Positions 1 through 8,521 of a stretch of 48,033 nt of DNA are shown piece after piece (positions within the stretch are counted from its first letter, which is position 1; each line of letters starts with the position of its first letter). The notes beneath the pieces are model-generated. The model saw nothing but the letters and a program-made list of their open reading frames with translations, was not told the DNA's origin and ran no database searches. Location of the stretch: NCBI GenBank assembly GCA_029879725.1, contig JAOUPR010000019.1, forward strand, positions 1 through 48,033, in the 5' to 3' direction. The translations under genes were made by a program, and so were the position numbers. This DNA is from Gemmatimonadota bacterium (GTDB taxonomy: Bacteria > Gemmatimonadota > Gemmatimonadetes > Longimicrobiales > Gaopeijiaceae).

Positions 1-2
1 GA

Positions 3-2675
3 CGGGAGGCGTCGGAAGCGGGCCGGCGGCAGTGTGAGCTCGTCGGGTCCGGACAATACCAGATCCCGCCCCCACCTTCCGACACCCTCCCCCCGTGGAT
101 TCTCGGGCGCGTGACCGACGCGGGCAGTGGTGATCCGCTCCCCGCCGCACAGGTCTATCTCACCCTGGGAAGACACGGCGCACTCACATCCGCATCGGGA
201 TGCTTCCGCTTCGAGCTTCCGCGGGAAGTCGTCGGTGAGCGTGTGGAAGTGCGTACCGACTACTTGGGCTACCACTCACGGTCGGACACCATCAGGGTGG
301 CGCCGGCCGGGAATCTCTTCCTGGTCGAGCTGGAACGAGCCCCGATCCAATTGGACATCGGTGGTGACGTCCATCCTGGATCGACCCGAAGCCTCGACTC
401 GACCACGGCGGCCCCGCGCCCCCGCCCTGTCCGTCATGGGGTCCCCGGCGAGGGATTGCGATCTCCGGGGGACGTCGAGCCGACCCTCCGGAGTCTCCAC
501 CGCTGCACCCGCCTCGTCGACGGCATTCAGTCGACACATCCGGACTCATGGGCTGCCGTTCTCGGCCGCGTGGAGGACCGCGCCGACGGTTCCCCCATCC
601 ACCGGGCCCAGATCACGTCGACAACCGTGCCCACCACGGTCACGACCTGGGCGGATGGGTGTTTCCTCCTGGAGTTCCCCGACTCGCTCATCGGCCGCAG
701 CGTGCCCTTCGAGGTGGAGGCCATCGACTACCACCCGAGCGTCGATTCGCTGGTCGTCCCCGACGGACTCGCGATGCGCCGCGTGGAGTTGAACCGGGCA
801 CTCGCCCCTCTCCCGTGCTGGGAGGCCGCACGGTGTGCCGACTCCACCGCTCCGGCCGCACGTACTCGAGCCGAGCGCTCCGTCGACGAAGCCGATCGGA
901 TGCTGGCCAGGCGGGACTTCGGCCGCCTCCTCGAGGAGGCGCGTGCCGAGTGCTCCACCGCGATCCGCGAACTGATGGCCGACACGCTTTCCCGACCGGA
1001 CGATCCCCCCATGCTCCTGGGGCGAGTCACGGAACGGGGGCATCGGGTCCAACATTACCCGGTGATCGTCGAGGGCGTCTCGGAGCCGCTTTGGACCAGA
1101 GGGAACGGGTGCTTCAACCTCCGGGCGACGCTCCCCGACTCCCTGGTGGGGCGGCGTATCGAGATCCTTTTCAATCAAATCGGCTACCTTGCCAGAGCCG
1201 TAGGTCTGGTGGTGGGCCCCGGAAGCAACGTCATCGACGTGCCTCTTCGTGCCGTGGCCCTGACGATGTGCGGCTCCATCGAGGGATCTTGTGATCCCCC
1301 TTCCCGGTCTCCCGAGGCGCCACGGGTCCGGGCTTGGGAGCCGCGACCCGTCGTCACGGCTCCGCCGGCTCCCGGATCGGTCGTCCTGATGGGTCGGGTG
1401 CTCGATGACGTCACGGGAGTCTCCCTCTCAGGGGTCGTGGTTTCCGTGGATGATCGAGGCGAGTCCACCCTTTCCGACTCCTCGGGTGGCTTCCGGCTAT
1501 TCCTTCCTCCGTCGGACTCGCGAACCGAGGCAACCGTGCGAGCGCAATACGACGGGTACTGGAGCGCATCGTCGCGGGTGGCCCTCGTGGCCCAGTCCGC
1601 CGAAGTCGACTTGAGGATTCGCCCGGCGCCCCACACCGACGCCGACGGCCCTCGCTCCGGCGGGTGTCTCACGGTGCACCGCCTCGAGGCGCTCTCCATG
1701 GACCGTGCGCCGCGAGGTGAAGCCCCCTTCGTCTCCGGCACGGTCACGGAGTGTGGAGCGTCCACTCCCCTGGAAGGCGCCACCGCACACATGGATGATC
1801 TCGGGCTGGCGGCCGTGGGGGATCCCCGCGGCTACTTCAGGATCGATCTCCAATCGGAACACGTCGGCCGAGCAGCGAGACTGACCGTTCGAGCCCCGGG
1901 TCACGTCGCGACGTCCGTTCGATTCCTCATCGGCAGCGGAGGAAACGTGCTCATGTTGGCGCTCCCGGTGCACCGGCCGGGTCCAATGGAGGCGTGTGGG
2001 GCCGATCCGGGTCCGTGCGCCGCCGACGGCGTTGCCGATACCTCCCTCCCTCTGCTGGCGGGCACCCTCGTCGATGCCCGGACGGGTACTCCGATCTCGG
2101 ACGTCCCCACCTTCCTGGACTCGACCCGGCTCCGACCCCACGCGACGGGAGGCGGCGGATACCTGGTCCACCTCCCGAAGGGGTCGGTGGGAACCGCGGT
2201 ACCCGTGCGCTTCGAACACCCGCTCTACGAAACACTCACGGAGCACCGCACCATCCTCCCCGGTGAGAACCGCCTGGACAGGGCGCTCACGTCCATCGCC
2301 GACAGAATCGAAGACTACGCCGCCAACGCACGGCGGGAGTGCGTGGAGCGTGCAGTGTCCAGGTACGCCTACGTCCGGGGGAGCGGTCCCCCGGTCCTCG
2401 TGGGGCGAGTGGAGGATCCGACATCCCGGCAGGGACTTCCCCACACCCAGATATGGATCGAAGGGCAACGGACCGGGACCCTGTCGGACCACGTCGGATG
2501 CTTCGTGCTCTCCCCCGGCGAGCGAACGGCGGGCGATGAGATCGAGTTACGGGCGCAGTGTATCAGCTCTGGGAGTTGGACCCGAGTCTTTCGTCTGGAG
2601 CCCGGGCTGACCGAAGTGGTCGTCGGCCTCGAGTGCCGAGAGATCCCCGCCGACGACGTCTCCGAAAACCACTGA
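3..2675 (+). CDS. Secreted-type protein of at least seven carboxypeptidase-regulatory-like domains (5' end outside window)
   Basis: The frame is open to the left edge, so the start is missing; the GTG at 111 lies inside a repeat (ILGRVTDAG) and is not the start. Seven beta-sandwich units begin near 99, 555, 1010, 1383, 1731, 2050 and 2394. Each opens with a G-R/T-V motif (VLGRVEDR, LLGRVTER, LMGRVLDD, VSGTVTEC, LVGRVEDP), has a central glycine-aromatic strand (SGCFRFELP, DGCFLLEFP, VGCFVL) and ends in hydrophobic strands. Short helical, Cys-containing linkers (ARAECSTAIREL, ARRECVERAV) separate some units. Such domains usually sit in secreted or outer-membrane proteins as structural or binding modules. 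No catalytic domain is visible and the function is unknown. The stop is 8 bp from the stop of the convergent DHH-CBS gene. Confidence 0.85.
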   Translation, partial: REASEAGRRQCELVGSGQYQIPPPPSDTLPPWILGRVTDAGSGDPLPAAQVYLTLGRHGALTSASGCFRFELPREVVGERVEVRTDYLGYHSRSDTIRVAPAGNLFLVELERAPIQLDIGGDVHPGSTRSLDSTTAAPRPRPVRHGVPGEGLRSPGDVEPTLRSLHRCTRLVDGIQSTHPDSWAAVLGRVEDRADGSPIHRAQITSTTVPTTVTTWADGCFLLEFPDSLIGRSVPFEVEAIDYHPSVDSLVVPDGLAMRRVELNRALAPLPCWEAARCADSTAPAARTRAERSVDEADRMLARRDFGRLLEEARAECSTAIRELMADTLSRPDDPPMLLGRVTERGHRVQHYPVIVEGVSEPLWTRGNGCFNLRATLPDSLVGRRIEILFNQIGYLARAVGLVVGPGSNVIDVPLRAVALTMCGSIEGSCDPPSRSPEAPRVRAWEPRPVVTAPPAPGSVVLMGRVLDDVTGVSLSGVVVSVDDRGESTLSDSSGGFRLFLPPSDSRTEATVRAQYDGYWSASSRVALVAQSAEVDLRIRPAPHTDADGPRSGGCLTVHRLEALSMDRAPRGEAPFVSGTVTECGASTPLEGATAHMDDLGLAAVGDPRGYFRIDLQSEHVGRAARLTVRAPGHVATSVRFLIGSGGNVLMLALPVHRPGPMEACGADPGPCAADGVADTSLPLLAGTLVDARTGTPISDVPTFLDSTRLRPHATGGGGYLVHLPKGSVGTAVPVRFEHPLYETLTEHRTILPGENRLDRALTSIADRIEDYAANARRECVERAVSRYAYVRGSGPPVLVGRVEDPTSRQGLPHTQIWIEGQRTGTLSDHVGCFVLSPGERTAGDEIELRAQCISSGSWTRVFRLEPGLTEVVVGLECREIPADDVSENH

Positions 2676-2683
2676 GCGGCTCC

Positions 2684-4030
2684 CTACCCCAGGCTCTCGC
2701 GCACCGCCTCCGCCCGGGCCTTCTCCTGGCGCCGGAAGTCGAGGTAGTCGGTTCGGGTGACGATCCCCACCAGGCGGCCTTCCTCGAGGATGGGGAGGTG
2801 GCCGACGTTGCGGAAGAGGAGGATCTCCTCGATCTCGCGCACCGTCGACTCGGGCGACGCGTGGAGCACCTTCCGGGTCATGTACCCCTTCACGGGGGCG
2901 TGCATCTGCTCCGCTTTCCGGGCCTTCATGATGTCCCTCAGGGTGAGGATCCCCTTCATGGTGCCATCCTCGCCCACCACGGGGCACCCGGAGTGGTTCA
3001 CCTCTTCCAGGAACATGGCCGCCTGGACCAGCGTCATGGTGTCCGTGACCACGTGGACCGGATGGGACATGAGGCTTCGTGCGGTCACGGCCGGGAGGAG
3101 CGACGCCTCCAGGTACCCGCACAGCTTTTCGAAGAGCTCCGGCCCGTCCACGTCCTTCAGGAGCGCCGACGCGGCCTTGGCATGCCCGCCGCCGCCGAAC
3201 GCACCCATGATGCGGTCCAGCTCGATGGTGTCCTTCTGATTCCTTGAGATGATGACGGCGCTCCGGTTGTGCTTGAACCAGAAGACGCCGAAGTACGCCT
3301 CCGGGTTCTCCACCTCGAACACCTTTTCCACCACGGCGCTGAGTCCCTGACGGGGACCATCCATCTCGGTATAGCTCAGCAGGAGCGCGTGCCCGTTGAT
3401 CTTCCTGCGCACCAGGTCGTTGAGCACCTCGTGGAACATGGTGACCTGGAACTGCTCGCGGAGCGGGCTGAGGAAGGTCTTGACCAGCTTGATGGAAGCG
3501 CCCGCGGAGCGCAGGAAGGCGGCGACCTCGAAGTCCTCCGGAGACACGTTGTCGTGGGTGAAGTTGCCCGTGTCGGCGTAGATCCCGGTGAGGGCGATGG
3601 TGGCGTCGTCCGGGGACATGGCGATCCCCCGTTCCATCACCAACGTGCCCAGGAAGGACGTGTTCGACCCCAAGCGGCTCTCGTGGAATCGGGCCCCGAG
3701 GATGTCCCGGGAGTCGTGGGGGTGGTGGTCGAAGACGTCGATGCTCCCCGGGCTCCCCTCGAATACCTCCAGGTATTCCGCGATCCGGTCGCTGGAACGC
3801 GTGTCCACCACCACCAGATGGTCCACGGCGCGGCCACGGAACTCCTTCGTGGACGTCAGTTCCAGGTGGTGCCGATACATGGTGACCAACGGCCGGGCGA
3901 CGGGGTGGACGTGCCGGCTCACGAGCGCCACGTATCCGGGAAAGAGAAGGCGTGCCAGGGCGATGGACCCGAAACAATCCAGGTCCATGTTGGAATGTCC
4001 GACGATCACGCCGGACGGGGGTTGTGTCAC
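2684..4030 (-). CDS. DHH/DHHA1 phosphoesterase with two C-terminal CBS domains
   Basis: Predicted cytoplasmic phosphoesterase of 448 residues. DHH motifs: NMDLDCFGS (residues 14-22), VVVDTRSSD with D76, FDHH (100-103) and YADTGNFTH. The DHHA1 glycine motif GGGGH is near residue 281. Two CBS domains follow (about 318-375 and 382-438), likely nucleotide-sensing. The order DHH-DHHA1-CBS-CBS matches the front half of long CBS/DHH/poly(A)-polymerase (CCA-adding type) proteins, but the polymerase domain is absent. I chose the GTG at 4030: GGAGG lies 6 nt upstream and the next residues lead straight into the first DHH strand. The frame stays open to an ATG at 4174, but that adds 48 residues with no family features. 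The substrate (nanoRNA, pAp or a dinucleotide) cannot be read from the sequence. Confidence 0.88.
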   Translation of the reverse strand: MTQPPSGVIVGHSNMDLDCFGSIALARLLFPGYVALVSRHVHPVARPLVTMYRHHLELTSTKEFRGRAVDHLVVVDTRSSDRIAEYLEVFEGSPGSIDVFDHHPHDSRDILGARFHESRLGSNTSFLGTLVMERGIAMSPDDATIALTGIYADTGNFTHDNVSPEDFEVAAFLRSAGASIKLVKTFLSPLREQFQVTMFHEVLNDLVRRKINGHALLLSYTEMDGPRQGLSAVVEKVFEVENPEAYFGVFWFKHNRSAVIISRNQKDTIELDRIMGAFGGGGHAKAASALLKDVDGPELFEKLCGYLEASLLPAVTARSLMSHPVHVVTDTMTLVQAAMFLEEVNHSGCPVVGEDGTMKGILTLRDIMKARKAEQMHAPVKGYMTRKVLHASPESTVREIEEILLFRNVGHLPILEEGRLVGIVTRTDYLDFRRQEKARAEAVRESLG

Positions 4031-4215
4031 CGGGGACCTCCAGAACGACGAGAGGGGTGCCTCCCCGGAAGTATCGATGCCGACCTCCGGGCACTTGATC
4101 GTGGGCCACCCCCTATTGCCCACCTCAAAGACCCTCCCCACCTTGCCCTCCTGCCCAAAACCATTGCCGTTCACGGCCGAGCCCCGGCGGCTCCGCCAAA
4201 CAGACGAGGCCCCAC

Positions 4216-7200
4216 ATGAGGTACCCGTTCCCCCTGTCCATGCGGCCTGCCCTGGCCCTGGTCTTCATGGGATCGCTGGTGGCGCAGGACACCGCGCAGG
4301 CCCAGACCTACTCCCAGGATCTCTTCTCCAACCTGGAGTGGGAGAACATCGGCCCCTCCCGGGGCGGCCGCTCCACGGCGGCCGCGGGCAGCGACGCCCG
4401 ACCCCTGGAGTACTACTTCGGCGCCTCCGGCGGCGGCCTCTGGAAGACCACCGACGCCGGCACCACCTGGAACCCCGTGACCGACCACCAGGTGAACTCC
4501 GCCTCGGTGGGCGCGGTGCAGGTGTGCGAAGCCAACCCCGACGTGGTCTACATCGGAATGGGCGAGTCGGAGATCCGCGGCAACATCCAGCAGGGTGACG
4601 GCGTGTACCGCTCCGACGATGCCGGCGAGACGTGGCGGCACATCGGCCTCGACGGGAGCCAGGCCGTGGGGCGCATCCGCATCCACCCGGAGAACTGTGA
4701 CATCGCGTGGGCCGCCGCTTGGGGGGTGCACTCCACTCCCAGCGATGAGAGGGGTGTCTACAAGACCACCGACGGCGGCGGAACGTGGCGGCGCGTCCTC
4801 TACCGCGACGAGAACACCGGCGCCCAGGACCTGGTGTTGGACGCCACCGACCCCGACGTCCTCTACGCCTCTCTCTGGGAAGCGTGGCGTCGCTCGTGGG
4901 GAATGAGCTCCGGCGGACCCGGCTCGGGACTCTTCAAGTCCACCGACGGCGGTGAGACCTGGACCGAGCTCACCCGCAATCCGGGGATGCCCGCCGGAAC
5001 CATCGGGAAGATCGGCGTGGCCGTGTCCCCCGCCGATCCGAACCGCGTGTGGGCGCAGGTGGAGGCCGCCGAGGGCGGGCTCTTCCGCTCCGACGACGCC
5101 GGCGACACCTGGGAGCTCATCAACGACTCCCGCGACCTGCGCCAGCGGGCCTTCTACTACACGCGCATCTACGCAGACACCCAGGACCGCGATCTCCTGT
5201 ACGCGCTCAACGTGGGGATCTACCGGTCCACGGACGGGGGCGTGACACTCGAGTCCATGAGCGTGCCCCACGGCGACAACCACGACCTGTGGATCTCGCC
5301 CAGCGACCCCATGCGGATGATCGAGGCCAACGACGGTGGCGCCAACGTCTCCTTCAACGCAGGCGAGACGTGGACGGACCAGGACTTCCCCACCGCCCAG
5401 TTCTACCGCATCACCACCACGAACCACTTCCCCTATCACGTGTGCGGCGCCCAGCAGGACAACTCCACGGCGTGCGTCCCCAGCCGCGGGTGGGACCACC
5501 TGTACGGCGGCGACATGCGCCACACCTTCCTGTACGACGCCGGGGGCGGGGAGTCGGGGTACATCGCCTCCAACCCCGACAAGCCCTGGATCCTCTACGC
5601 CGGGTCCCACTCCGGCACGCTCACACGGAAGAACCAGCAGAACGGTCAGGAGCGGGCCATCAACGTGTGGCCCGAGAACCCCATGGGCCAGTCCTCCGCT
5701 TCGCTGGTGGAGCGCGTGCAGTGGACGTTCCCCATCGTCTTCTCGCCGCACGACTCCAACGTGCTCTTCACCACCTCGCAGCACGTCTGGAAGACCACCA
5801 ACGAGGGTCAGAGCTTCCAGCGCATCAGCCCCGACCTGACCCGGGCCGTGGACTCCACGATGATCGAGTCGGGCGGTCCCATCACCAAGGACCAGACGGG
5901 AGTGGAGGTTTTCGCCACCATCTTCGCCCTGGCACCGTCGTACCATGATCCCGAGGTGATCTGGGCCGGCTCCGACGACGGATTGGTGCACGTGACGCGC
6001 AACGGCACCGCCGAGATGCCCGACTGGGCCGACGTCACCCCGGCGGACATGCCCTATCTGGGCCGTGTGAACACCATCGAGGCCTCACCCAACACGCCCG
6101 GGAAGGCCTACGTGGCGGTGATCCGCTACCTCGTGGAGAACGACCGCGCGCCGTACATCTGGAAGACGGAGGACTACGGCGCCAGCTGGACGAAGATCGT
6201 GAACGGGATCCCCGCAGACGACTTCATCCGCTCCGTGCGTGAAGATCCCACCCGTCCGGGACTCCTCTTCGCCGCCTCCGAGCAGACGGTGTACGTGTCG
6301 TGGGACGACGGGGCGAACTGGCAGTCGCTGGGGATGAACCTCCCCAACGTGCAGGTGAGCGACATCCAGGTGAAGGAGAACGACCTGGTGATCGGAACCC
6401 ATGGGCGCTCCGCCTGGGTCATGCGCGACATCACCCCCATCCGGGCGATGAACGCCCGGGTGGCCGAGGCCGACGTGCACCTCTACAAGCCGGTGGACAC
6501 CTACCGCAACGTCGACCCCGGCGTGCAGGTGCGGTACTACCTGGCCGAAGACTCCGACGTGAAGCTGGAGTTCATGGACGAGAACGGAAACGTCATCGAG
6601 ACGTACGAGGGTGACGCCACCGTGGAGCAGGCACGCCCCGGCAGGGGCCGCCGCCGCTTCGGCGGGGGCGCACGCTCGCAGCCCTCCGGGAAGGCCGGAG
6701 CCCGCACCTTCATGTGGGATCTCCGCTACCCCGGCTTCGTGGACTTCGAGGGGATGATCTTCTGGTCCGGGAGCAATCAGGGCCCGGTGGTGCTTCCCGG
6801 CAGCTACACGGTGCGCCTCACCGCGGGTGATGAGGTGCTCGAGCAGGAGTTCGAGATCAAGCTCGACCCCCGCAACGAGCCCGTGACCATCGCCCAACTC
6901 CAGGCCCAGCTCGATCTGGCGCTGGAGGTCCGTGACAAGGTCACCCAGGCCAACCAGGCCGTCATCCAGATCCGCGACATCGAGGGTCAGGTGGACGATC
7001 GCACCGGCCGGACGGAGAACCCCGAGATCCATGGCCAGGCCGACGTGGTGCGGGGCAAGCTCGACGAGGTGGAGAGCGAGATCTACCAGGTGAGGAACGA
7101 GAGCCGGCAGGATCCGCTCAATTTCCCCATCAAGATCAACAACAAGCTCGCCGCCCTCCTCAACGGCGTCTCCCGGGGCGACTTCCCGCCCACGGAGCAA

Positions 7201-7350
7201 TCACGGCAGGTGTTCGAGCGCCTCGACGGGCTCCTCCAGGCGGAGATGGTGCGGCTCCAGCTCATCATCGAGCAGGACATCTCGCGATTGAACGAGCTCC
7301 TGCGGGAGGCGGGCCTGGATCCGATCGAGATCCAGAAGCTCATCAGCTGA
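4216..7350 (+). CDS. Secreted sortilin/VPS10-like BNR-repeat protein (glycosyl-hydrolase-like beta-propeller)
   Basis: Predicted exported protein of 1044 residues. The signal peptide probably ends at AQA before QTYSQDLF. Asp-box repeats (S/T-x-D-x-G-x-T-W) run through the first 700 residues: TTDAGTTW, SDDAGETW, TTDGGGTW, STDGGETW, SDDAGDTW, TEDYGASW, WDDGANW. They form sialidase/VPS10-type propeller blades. A C-terminal beta region (MWDLRYPGF, then a PGSYTVRL strand) and a helical tail follow. Proteins of this shape are often annotated glycosyl hydrolase or sortilin, but I see no sialidase catalytic set, so binding or processing of an extracellular ligand is as likely. GAGG lies 8 nt before the ATG. 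A paralogue starts at 46540. Two hairpins follow the stop. Confidence 0.88.
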   Translation: MRYPFPLSMRPALALVFMGSLVAQDTAQAQTYSQDLFSNLEWENIGPSRGGRSTAAAGSDARPLEYYFGASGGGLWKTTDAGTTWNPVTDHQVNSASVGAVQVCEANPDVVYIGMGESEIRGNIQQGDGVYRSDDAGETWRHIGLDGSQAVGRIRIHPENCDIAWAAAWGVHSTPSDERGVYKTTDGGGTWRRVLYRDENTGAQDLVLDATDPDVLYASLWEAWRRSWGMSSGGPGSGLFKSTDGGETWTELTRNPGMPAGTIGKIGVAVSPADPNRVWAQVEAAEGGLFRSDDAGDTWELINDSRDLRQRAFYYTRIYADTQDRDLLYALNVGIYRSTDGGVTLESMSVPHGDNHDLWISPSDPMRMIEANDGGANVSFNAGETWTDQDFPTAQFYRITTTNHFPYHVCGAQQDNSTACVPSRGWDHLYGGDMRHTFLYDAGGGESGYIASNPDKPWILYAGSHSGTLTRKNQQNGQERAINVWPENPMGQSSASLVERVQWTFPIVFSPHDSNVLFTTSQHVWKTTNEGQSFQRISPDLTRAVDSTMIESGGPITKDQTGVEVFATIFALAPSYHDPEVIWAGSDDGLVHVTRNGTAEMPDWADVTPADMPYLGRVNTIEASPNTPGKAYVAVIRYLVENDRAPYIWKTEDYGASWTKIVNGIPADDFIRSVREDPTRPGLLFAASEQTVYVSWDDGANWQSLGMNLPNVQVSDIQVKENDLVIGTHGRSAWVMRDITPIRAMNARVAEADVHLYKPVDTYRNVDPGVQVRYYLAEDSDVKLEFMDENGNVIETYEGDATVEQARPGRGRRRFGGGARSQPSGKAGARTFMWDLRYPGFVDFEGMIFWSGSNQGPVVLPGSYTVRLTAGDEVLEQEFEIKLDPRNEPVTIAQLQAQLDLALEVRDKVTQANQAVIQIRDIEGQVDDRTGRTENPEIHGQADVVRGKLDEVESEIYQVRNESRQDPLNFPIKINNKLAALLNGVSRGDFPPTEQSRQVFERLDGLLQAEMVRLQLIIEQDISRLNELLREAGLDPIEIQKLIS

Positions 7351-7355
7351 CGGAC

Positions 7356-7391
7356 GTCCACGCCCACGGAGCGCGCTCCGTGGGCGTGGAC
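7356..7391. terminator. Perfect 36-bp palindrome after the BNR gene
   Basis: Two 18-bp arms (GTCCACGCCCACGGAGCG and its exact complement) meet without a spacer, starting 6 nt after the stop at 7350. The stem is very stable, but only a short T run (CCCTTTCCC) follows. It fits a terminator or an mRNA 3'-end stabiliser; a protein-binding palindrome is the alternative. Confidence 0.65.
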
Positions 7392-7410
7392 TCGGGACCC
7401 TTTCCCGACC

Positions 7411-7451
7411 ACGACGCCCCGGACGGCCCTCCCGGCCGTCCGGGGCGTCGT
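7411..7451. terminator. Second strong hairpin: 18-bp arms, 5-nt loop
   Basis: Left arm 7411-7428, loop CTCCC, right arm 7434-7451, perfectly complementary. It lies 19 nt after the first palindrome. Its core is part of the 30-base sequence repeated at 16249. It is probably a terminator; no clear U-tract follows. Confidence 0.6.
7419..7448 (+). repeat. Copy 1 of a 30-base hairpin-containing repeat
   Basis: Positions 7419-7448 are identical to 16249-16278. The shared core is a 10-bp stem (CCGGACGGCC / GGCCGTCCGG) around CTCCC, followed by GGCGT. In this copy the stem is longer (18 bp). The motif GTTGATCGAT follows at 7518. Confidence 0.85.
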
Positions 7452-7773
7452 GCTGTCCCTCGCGGTATCCGGCGCGAGTTCCACCACTAAAGCGGCGTTC
7501 CGCTGCAGCCGAGACTTGTTGATCGATGACTCCCGTGGGGCCGGCCCCCATGGAGGGGCTTCGATCACACCAAGGGGTCGCCGGGATCGTATTCGAATCT
7601 TCCGTCACACCTCCTGGGGTGGATGGGCACGCCAAGGTATCGCTTCCCTTGGGAGCCTCGATACAACCATACCCATCGCCCGTGAGTCTTCCGACGTACC
7701 GCGGACCCGCTCGGCTCACGGACAGGCAGTCGGTCAAGGTCCGCGACTGCCGCCTTGCCACGAGGCCGTTCGA
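7452..7773 (+). other. Intergenic region with structured leader before the response regulator
   Basis: Gap between the hairpins and the response-regulator start. It holds GTTGATCGAT (7518-7527); a nested stem with GTATCG (7637-7642) pairing CGATAC (7659-7664) around TCCC-TT-GGGA (7645-7654); and an 8-bp stem GGCAGTCG/CGACTGCC (7725-7732 / 7744-7751) with an 11-nt loop, ending 22 nt before the TTG start. I recognise no riboswitch family. The reading frame of the regulator is open across this stretch, but the translation looks like non-coding GC-rich sequence. Confidence 0.5.
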
Positions 7774-8511
7774 TTGAACCCTCCAGAAATCCTGATCGTC
7801 GAAGACAGCGCCATCGTGGCGATGTCGCTCGCGGACGTGCTCGACGTCGCCGGCTTCCGCTCCACCATCGCGGCCTCGGGCCGCAAGGCCCTCGAGTTGC
7901 TCCAGGAGCGTGAGTTCTCCCTGGCGTACCTGGACTTCCGGCTCCCCGACATGACGGGCCTGGAACTACACCGGCGCGCGCGGGAGCTTCAACCCACGTT
8001 GACCACACACGTGATGACCGGATACACGCTGGAGCACTTGCTGACCTTCGTGGCACCCGGCCAGTCCACCGCGGTGGTCGAACGCCCGCCCACGGCGGAG
8101 CAAGCCGCCACGCTCATCGGATCGCGCAAGCCGGACACGATCATGGTCGTGTGTGTGCGGGAGCCCGACTTCCCGCAGGCCGTGGCTGCGGCGCTCGCCG
8201 CTCGCGGCGTTCGCGCCTTCATCCCGGAGGCCGATCCGGGTACCGGCACGCCGGCGTTCTCCCCGGACACCCGACCGGAAGTGTTGGTGCTGCGCCCGGC
8301 CCCTGTGCTGGACGCCATGTCCCTGTGCATGGACCTCCGCGCGTCGGGCCTTTCGGCCCCGATCCTGGTGGTGCTCGACCCGGGCGAAGGCTCGACGCCG
8401 GAGCGGGTCCTGAACAGCGGAGCGGCGTCCTTCAATTGCTACTTCAAGCCCGTCGACCCCGAGCAGGTCATCCGACACGCCCAGGAGCATTTTTCGGCCC
8501 AATCCGAGTAG
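7774..8511 (+). CDS. Response regulator: receiver domain plus degenerate second receiver
   Basis: Protein of 245 residues. Receiver 1 starts at residue 5 (EILIVEDS) with acidic pair E10/D11 and phosphoacceptor D54 in LDFRLPDMTG. The usual Lys near the end appears as Arg (VVERPPTAEQ). Receiver 2 (about residues 118-240) keeps the fold pattern and the final KP (YFKPVDPEQVI) but lacks the acidic pair and phospho-Asp (VLVLRPAPVLD). There is no DNA-binding or enzymatic output domain. I chose the TTG at 7774 because ACGAGG lies about 8 nt upstream and the receiver begins at once; the longer open frame to 7450 looks non-coding. It ends 10 nt before the hybrid kinase gene, so the two are probably cotranscribed and the kinase is its likely phosphodonor. 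Confidence 0.82.
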   Translation: MNPPEILIVEDSAIVAMSLADVLDVAGFRSTIAASGRKALELLQEREFSLAYLDFRLPDMTGLELHRRARELQPTLTTHVMTGYTLEHLLTFVAPGQSTAVVERPPTAEQAATLIGSRKPDTIMVVCVREPDFPQAVAAALAARGVRAFIPEADPGTGTPAFSPDTRPEVLVLRPAPVLDAMSLCMDLRASGLSAPILVVLDPGEGSTPERVLNSGAASFNCYFKPVDPEQVIRHAQEHFSAQSE

Positions 8512-8521
8512 CCACACGATC

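Noticed and set aside
2684..4030. Family II pyrophosphatase with CBS domains
   Set aside because: CBS domains are C-terminal and a DHHA1 GGGGH motif is present, unlike CBS-pyrophosphatases where CBS is inserted near the middle.
4171..5991. Minus-strand open frame (606 codons) opposite the BNR gene
   Set aside because: Antisense shadow of a gene with signal peptide and Asp boxes; its translation is low complexity.
7450..7773. N-terminal extension of the response regulator
   Set aside because: The translated stretch has no receiver features; a TTG with a ribosome site directly precedes the domain. Kept as an alternative only.
7452..7773. Cyclic-di-GMP or other known riboswitch
   Set aside because: I looked for conserved cores of common classes and found none.
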